A stretch of 64,000 nt of DNA from Halogeometricum sp. S1BR25-6 (GTDB lineage Archaea; Halobacteriota; Halobacteria; Halobacteriales; Haloferacaceae). Below are positions 59,961-64,000 of the stretch, in pieces. The translations under genes were made by a program, and so were the position numbers. The DNA is taken from assembly GCF_031624495.1 (NCBI RefSeq), contig NZ_JAMQOP010000001.1, positions 1,116,001-1,180,000 on the forward strand, written 5' to 3'. Below the pieces are notes generated by a model. That model was not told where the DNA came from. It saw nothing but the letters and a program-made list of their open reading frames with translations, and ran no database searches. Position 1 is the stretch's first letter. Every line of letters starts with the position of its first letter.

Positions 59961-60869
59961 TCAGAGCCGGTAGTCAGTCTCGTTCAGTCGCCCCTCGTCG
60001 GTCGCGTCGAGGCTGACGAGGCCGGCGGGGTCGTCGCTGCTCGGGTCCGAGGAGTCGACCGCCTCGACGCGGAGGCGCCACCGGCGGTCGGCCAGCGGCG
60101 TCGCCTCGGTGAACGAGACGGGGCGGTCGGGGAGTCGTCGCACGAGGTCGACCGCGATGGGCAGCGTCGGAAGCCGACCGGTCCGTTCGGCGAGGGCGTA
60201 GTCGGCGAACGTCGCCTCCCACGCGTCGCCGCCGGGGCACGCCGCCACGTCGTAGTCGCCGATGAACGACGCCTCGGCAAGTCGAGCGAGCGTCCGCGCT
60301 ATAGCCGACTCGACCGTCGGTTCGGTCCACCCCTCGGAACCGGTCCCGCCGAGCAGGTCGGCCGCGGCGTCGACGACGGTCCGCTGGTCGGCGGCGTCGA
60401 GTCCGATGTCCAGTTCGTTCATCGCGCTCCACAGCATCGTGAGACAGAAGTCGTCGCGGTCTTCGACCACTTCCGCCAGCGTCAGGTACATCTCCATCGC
60501 GGCGGACTCGGCGGCCCGAAAGCCCGTCTCCGAGAGCGCCTCGAACACCGCGCCCGAGACGTCGTGACAGAAGGCGGTGTAGCGCATTCTGACGTCCGAG
60601 TCGGCGTTCGACCGCGGGGTTGGCGGACCGGCGGCGTCGCGGACAATCAAGTGATGCCGCGGCGCCTCCGGGTCGTACCGCCGGAGCGCGGAGTGGTACT
60701 CGTCGGCCATGTCGGCCGCGCGTTCGGCGTCCTCGCGGCTGTCGAAGCGCTCGCCCGCCAACGGGACGGGTTCGCGCGCCGTGCGCGCACAGACCACGGC
60801 GTACGGTCCCGTCGGCGCGGACAGTCCGCTCACGTGCGCTCGAATGTCTCTGAGGGTCCCACCCACCAT
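59961..60869 (-). CDS. Conserved haloarchaeal protein of unknown function
   Basis: 302 residues from the ATG at 60869, chosen because MVGGTLRDIRAHVS looks like a normal start; the open frame upstream has no family-like sequence. No membrane segment. A helical middle (about 95-190, many Ala/Glu/Met) is bounded by mixed alpha/beta ends. Three cysteines (in CARTA, FCHDV and FCLTML) are not arranged as a metal site. I do not recognise it. It is divergent from the SRPBCC gene. Confidence 0.55.
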   Translation of the reverse strand: MVGGTLRDIRAHVSGLSAPTGPYAVVCARTAREPVPLAGERFDSREDAERAADMADEYHSALRRYDPEAPRHHLIVRDAAGPPTPRSNADSDVRMRYTAFCHDVSGAVFEALSETGFRAAESAAMEMYLTLAEVVEDRDDFCLTMLWSAMNELDIGLDAADQRTVVDAAADLLGGTGSEGWTEPTVESAIARTLARLAEASFIGDYDVAACPGGDAWEATFADYALAERTGRLPTLPIAVDLVRRLPDRPVSFTEATPLADRRWRLRVEAVDSSDPSSDDPAGLVSLDATDEGRLNETDYRL

Positions 60870-60966
60870 CTCGACCCGACAGTTCGTTGTCAGAGCTATC
60901 AACGTTGTGGTTCCGACGCGCGCGTTTCCCACAAGGCTTTGTTCGCAGCCTCCGAACCCCGAACTC

Positions 60967-61503
60967 GTGGACGAAATCGTCGTCAGCACCGTCGTCTACC
61001 TGCCGCCCGAGGAGGTGTACGACTTTCTCGCCGACTTCCCTCGGTACGTACACTACTCCGAACACCTCACCGACGTGACGCGTCGGACGGGGGACGGCGG
61101 GGCGGGGACGCGGTACGCGATGCGCTTCTCGTGGTGGAAACTCAACTACACGGCCGTCTCGGAGGTGACGGAACTCCACCCGCCGGACCGAATCGACTGG
61201 CGGATTGTCAAGGACTTCCGCGCGCACGGGCACTGGCACGTCGAGGAGTTGCCGGAACTCCCCGACGACGCCCCCGAGGACGCCGAGACGGCCTGTCGCG
61301 TCGTCTTCGAGGTGTCCTACGACGCCGACTCCGCCGACGAGAGCACGCTCAACCTCCCGCGGTTCGTCTCGTTCGGGTGGGTCATCGACAAACTGAAACC
61401 CGCCCTAGAGAAGGAGGCCGAACGCGTCGTCTCGCGTATCGTCGAGGACCTCGAAGGTCGCCAGCGTCCGGTCGAGTTGACCGTCGACCGCCGAAAGGAC
61501 TAG
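60967..61503 (+). CDS. SRPBCC/START-like ligand-binding protein
   Basis: 178 residues from a GTG at 60967. It has a polyketide-cyclase-like opening, VVYLPPEEVYDFLADFPRYVHYSEHL (about 9-34; key residues VYDFL-DF-RY), a strand pair WWKLNYTAVSEVTEL, and a final helix FGWVIDKLKPALEKEAERVVSRIVEDL. Such folds hold hydrophobic ligands (lipids, quinones, coenzyme Q-like) in a cavity. The ligand is unknown. It precedes trkA by 106 bp and is divergent from an unknown gene. Confidence 0.85.
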   Translation: MDEIVVSTVVYLPPEEVYDFLADFPRYVHYSEHLTDVTRRTGDGGAGTRYAMRFSWWKLNYTAVSEVTELHPPDRIDWRIVKDFRAHGHWHVEELPELPDDAPEDAETACRVVFEVSYDADSADESTLNLPRFVSFGWVIDKLKPALEKEAERVVSRIVEDLEGRQRPVELTVDRRKD

Positions 61504-61609
61504 CGAACGCCCCTCTGCGCGCGCCGGTGCGGTTCCGCGCGGATGTCGAAAGAAGAATACCGGTTCGGTCGCAACGCTCCACAGAAATGCTACTCGGAGG
61601 GGGCCACAC

Positions 61610-62947
61610 GTGCGCGTAGTTATCGTCGGCGCCGGACAGGTCGGATCCAGCATCGCGGCCGACCTCGCCGACGTGCACGAGGTCGTCGTCATCGACTCGG
61701 ACGCCGAACGCGTCGAGGACATGAACTACTCGCACGACGTGTTGGCCATCGCCGGCGACGGCACGGCCGTCTCGACGCTCGAAGAGGCGGGCGTCGACGA
61801 CGCGGGGATGGTCATCGCCTCGACGGACGACGACGAGACGAACATCGTCGTCTGTTCGACGGTGAAGGCCATCAGCGACGCGTTCACCATCGCCCGCGTG
61901 AAGAATACCGAGTACCTGCGGACGTGGCAGCGCTCGAAGAAGGCGTTCGGCATCGACTTCATGGTGTGTACGAACCTGCTGGCCGCCGAGTCCATCGTGC
62001 GCATCATCGGCCTGCCGGCGGCGCGGGACGTCGACCCCTTCGCCGGCGGGCGGGTGCAGATGGCGGAGTTCGAGGTGGCCGAGAACAGCCCCGTCTCGAA
62101 CGTCACCGTCCGCGATGCCGACCGCTTCGAGGCGCTGACGTTCGCCGCCATCCTGCGCAACGGCACCGTCGAGATACCGCGCGGGGAGACGGTCATCCAA
62201 CCGAACGACCGCGTCGTCGTCATCGGCACGCCCAAGAGCGTCCAGGAGTTCGCGCGGACGGTCGCCCCCGACGAGTCGCCGGGAACCGCCGAGGAGGTGG
62301 TCGTCGTCGGCGGGTCGGAGATCGGATTCCACGTCGCCCGACTGCTCGAAGAGCGCGGCTTCCGCCCGCGCCTCATCGAACGCGACCCCGAACGGGCGCG
62401 GAATCTGGCCGAGAAACTGCCGGACACCGTCGTTATGGAGTCGGACGCGACCGACACGGAGTTCCTCGAACGCGAGCACGTCGGCGACGCCGACCTCGTC
62501 GTCGCCGCTCTGGAGTCCGACGAGAAGAACCTCCTCGTCTCGCTTCTGGCCGCCCGCATCGGCGTCGAGCGCACCGTCGCGATCATCGACGCGACGGAGT
62601 ACGTCGACCTGTTCGAGGCCGTCGGCGTCGACGTGGGGGTGAACCCGCGCGAGGTGGTCGCCGAGGAGATAACGCGGTTCACCCGCGAGGGCGGCGCGGA
62701 GAACGTCGCGCTCATCGAGTCGGACAAGGCCGAGGTGCTCGAAATCGAGGTCGACGACGCGAGCATCCTCGCCGGCCGCGAGATACGCGAATCCATCCAG
62801 CAACTTCCCGAGGGCGTCGTCGTCGGCGCCATCACGCGCGACCGGGAGTTCATCACGCCGCGCGGCGACACCGTCGTCGAGGCGGGCGACCACGTCGTCC
62901 TGTTCGTCGACGCCGCCGTCGCCAGCGAGGTGACCCCCAGACTGTGA
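61610..62947 (+). CDS. trkA: Trk K+ transport system NAD-binding regulatory protein TrkA
   Basis: 445 residues from a GTG at 61610. Two RCK units: the first NAD motif is VIVGAGQVGSSIAADL (about 3-18), the second VVVGGSEIGFHVARLL (about 228-243). TrkA_C ligand domains follow each (about 140-220 and 360-440). It forms the cytoplasmic ring that gates TrkH with ATP, NADH or other nucleotides. trkH follows 88 bp downstream. Confidence 0.93.
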   Translation: MRVVIVGAGQVGSSIAADLADVHEVVVIDSDAERVEDMNYSHDVLAIAGDGTAVSTLEEAGVDDAGMVIASTDDDETNIVVCSTVKAISDAFTIARVKNTEYLRTWQRSKKAFGIDFMVCTNLLAAESIVRIIGLPAARDVDPFAGGRVQMAEFEVAENSPVSNVTVRDADRFEALTFAAILRNGTVEIPRGETVIQPNDRVVVIGTPKSVQEFARTVAPDESPGTAEEVVVVGGSEIGFHVARLLEERGFRPRLIERDPERARNLAEKLPDTVVMESDATDTEFLEREHVGDADLVVAALESDEKNLLVSLLAARIGVERTVAIIDATEYVDLFEAVGVDVGVNPREVVAEEITRFTREGGAENVALIESDKAEVLEIEVDDASILAGREIRESIQQLPEGVVVGAITRDREFITPRGDTVVEAGDHVVLFVDAAVASEVTPRL

Positions 62948-63035
62948 GCCGTCCACCGTTCGCCCCAACGACGAACCCGCGGACGGTATCGCAAACTAGT
63001 ACACACCGGCCCGAGAGAATCGAGACGGTTCGCCG

Positions 63036-64000
63036 ATGAAGCTACGCGTCGACTACCGGGCCAGCCTCAGTCTCGTCGGGAGCATCCTCAAGTACCTCGC
63101 GGTCCCGCTCTGTTTTCCGCTCCTCGTGGCGCTGTACTACGGCGAGACGGTGGTTCCGTTCGCGGTCACGATTCCCCTGACCGTCGTCCTCGGCGCGGGA
63201 CTGGAGCGACTGGACCCCGACCCGGACATCCGCGCCCGCGAGGGCTTTCTCATGGTCGGGCTGACGTGGCTCACCGTCGCCGTCGTCGGCGCCGTCCCGT
63301 ACCTCATCGAGGCGCACGGCATCCCGCCGGCCGTCGCCCCGGTCCGCCCCGCCTCGACGCTCGGCAACCCGGCCAACGCCCTCTTCGAGAGCATGAGCGG
63401 CTTCACGACGACGGGCGCGACGGTTCTCGGGGAGATATCGTTCGACGCGCACACCCGCGGGATCATGATGTGGCGACAGCTGACCCAGTGGCTCGGCGGG
63501 ATGGGTATCGTCGTCCTCGCCGTCGCCATCCTGCCGGAACTGTCGGTCGGCGGCGCGCAGTTGATGGACGCCGAGGCGCCCGGCCCCGGTATCGAGAAAC
63601 TCACGCCCCGCATCGCCGAGACGGCCCGCGCGCTGTGGGGTGCGTACCTCGGCTTCACCGTCCTCGAAGCGGCGCTGTTGTACGGACTGTTTCTCCTCGG
63701 TATCGACCCGAACATGACCCTCTACAACGCCGTCGCCCACGCGCTGACGACGATGCCGACGGGCGGGTTCTCCCCCGAGGCGCGCAGTATCGAGGCGTTC
63801 TCGGCGGCGGCTCAGTGGATCATCATCCCGTTCATGATCGCCGCCGGCGTCAACTTCGCGCTGTTCTGGCACGCGCTCACGGGCGACCCGCGCCGCGTCT
63901 TCGAGGACACGGAGTTCCGCTCGTACATCGGCGTGATGGCGGCGCTGACCGCGCTGCTCTCGGCGCTGTTGTTCACCGGCGCGGGCTTCACCGCCTCGGT
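63036..64000 (+). CDS. trkH: Trk K+ transport system membrane subunit TrkH (N-terminal part)
   Basis: The first 321 codons from the ATG at 63036; the gene runs off the right edge. Membrane helices start at once. The selectivity-filter-like loop SMSGFTTTGATVL (about 119-131) and a second LTTMPTGGFSPEA (about 238-250) are the Trk/Ktr potassium-pore signatures, each with the conserved Gly. It forms the K+ importer that works with TrkA upstream, important for a salt-in lifestyle. Confidence 0.93.
   Translation, partial: MKLRVDYRASLSLVGSILKYLAVPLCFPLLVALYYGETVVPFAVTIPLTVVLGAGLERLDPDPDIRAREGFLMVGLTWLTVAVVGAVPYLIEAHGIPPAVAPVRPASTLGNPANALFESMSGFTTTGATVLGEISFDAHTRGIMMWRQLTQWLGGMGIVVLAVAILPELSVGGAQLMDAEAPGPGIEKLTPRIAETARALWGAYLGFTVLEAALLYGLFLLGIDPNMTLYNAVAHALTTMPTGGFSPEARSIEAFSAAAQWIIIPFMIAAGVNFALFWHALTGDPRRVFEDTEFRSYIGVMAALTALLSALLFTGAGFTAS

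Noticed and set aside
1-64000. tRNA or rRNA genes
   Set aside because: On reading both strands I saw no cloverleaf with a conserved T-arm and no rRNA-like blocks. A dedicated scan such as tRNAscan-SE would be decisive.

Overview
The window is a stretch of chromosome from a halophilic archaeon. The DNA is GC-rich and most proteins are strongly acidic. It carries archaea-only genes (SRP19, Gar1, RNase P Rpp30 and Pop5, proteasome alpha subunit, presenilin-type protease, TATA-box promoters with leaderless starts) and haloarchaeal hallmarks (PGF-CTERM anchor, FolC-FolP fusion, PurN-AICAR transformylase fusion, zinc glucose dehydrogenase next to gfcR). The lysine cluster and the gdh-gfcR pair recall Haloferax and its relatives (Haloferacales), but the species cannot be named from the sequence alone. 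No rRNA, tRNA, CRISPR array or intact insertion sequence was seen.

Layout. 1-3,050: divergent cobalamin-type ABC permease and binding protein, then srp19-gar1 and a presenilin-like protease. 3,150-6,350: a DUF7344-type regulator, a PUA protein, two membrane proteins and a NYN nuclease-like protein. 6,700-12,600: the succinylase lysine operon dapA-dapB-dapD-lysA-dapF-dapE, with overlapping or touching genes. 12,670-15,240: RNase P proteins, a methyltransferase and psmA. 15,490-23,260: folate and purine synthesis (folC-folP, purN-purH, purB) with a UspA protein whose start codon lies inside a 27-bp palindrome. 23,264-26,583: a lower-GC, gene-poor island with three small regulator-like genes and many hairpins. 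26,584-29,411: gdh, gfcR, a glutaredoxin and an unknown protein. 29,669-34,195: an arylsulfotransferase-like membrane protein, then three PP-loop ATPase genes, two of them near-duplicates. 34,242-37,245: sugar nucleotidyltransferase, HTH/Zn-ribbon protein, HNH nuclease with an SRA-like N-terminus, and a DJ-1/PfpI protein. 37,313-44,003: a complete peptide-type ABC importer. 44,210-46,007: a phosphoribosyltransferase, an unknown protein and an Lrp/AsnC regulator. 46,224-57,227: an RCK-type NAD-binding protein, an APC permease with universal-stress domains, and a full Mrp-type Na+/H+ antiporter set. 57,322-64,000: a small membrane protein, coaBC, a reduced FAD protein, an unknown protein, an SRPBCC protein, trkA, and trkH cut by the window edge.

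How the genes work together. Ion homeostasis is a strong theme: the Mrp-like complex exports Na+ while TrkAH imports K+, as expected in a salt-in organism. Universal-stress-type domains appear in the permease and in the MnhE subunit, with an RCK domain upstream, so this whole transport unit may be gated by nucleotides; this is the most system-like novelty here. Other candidates for a second look are the tandem PP-loop paralogues without the PAPS-reductase cysteine, the SRA-like/HNH nuclease, the uspA palindrome, the hairpin array at 23,505-23,665, and a short intergenic element present twice.
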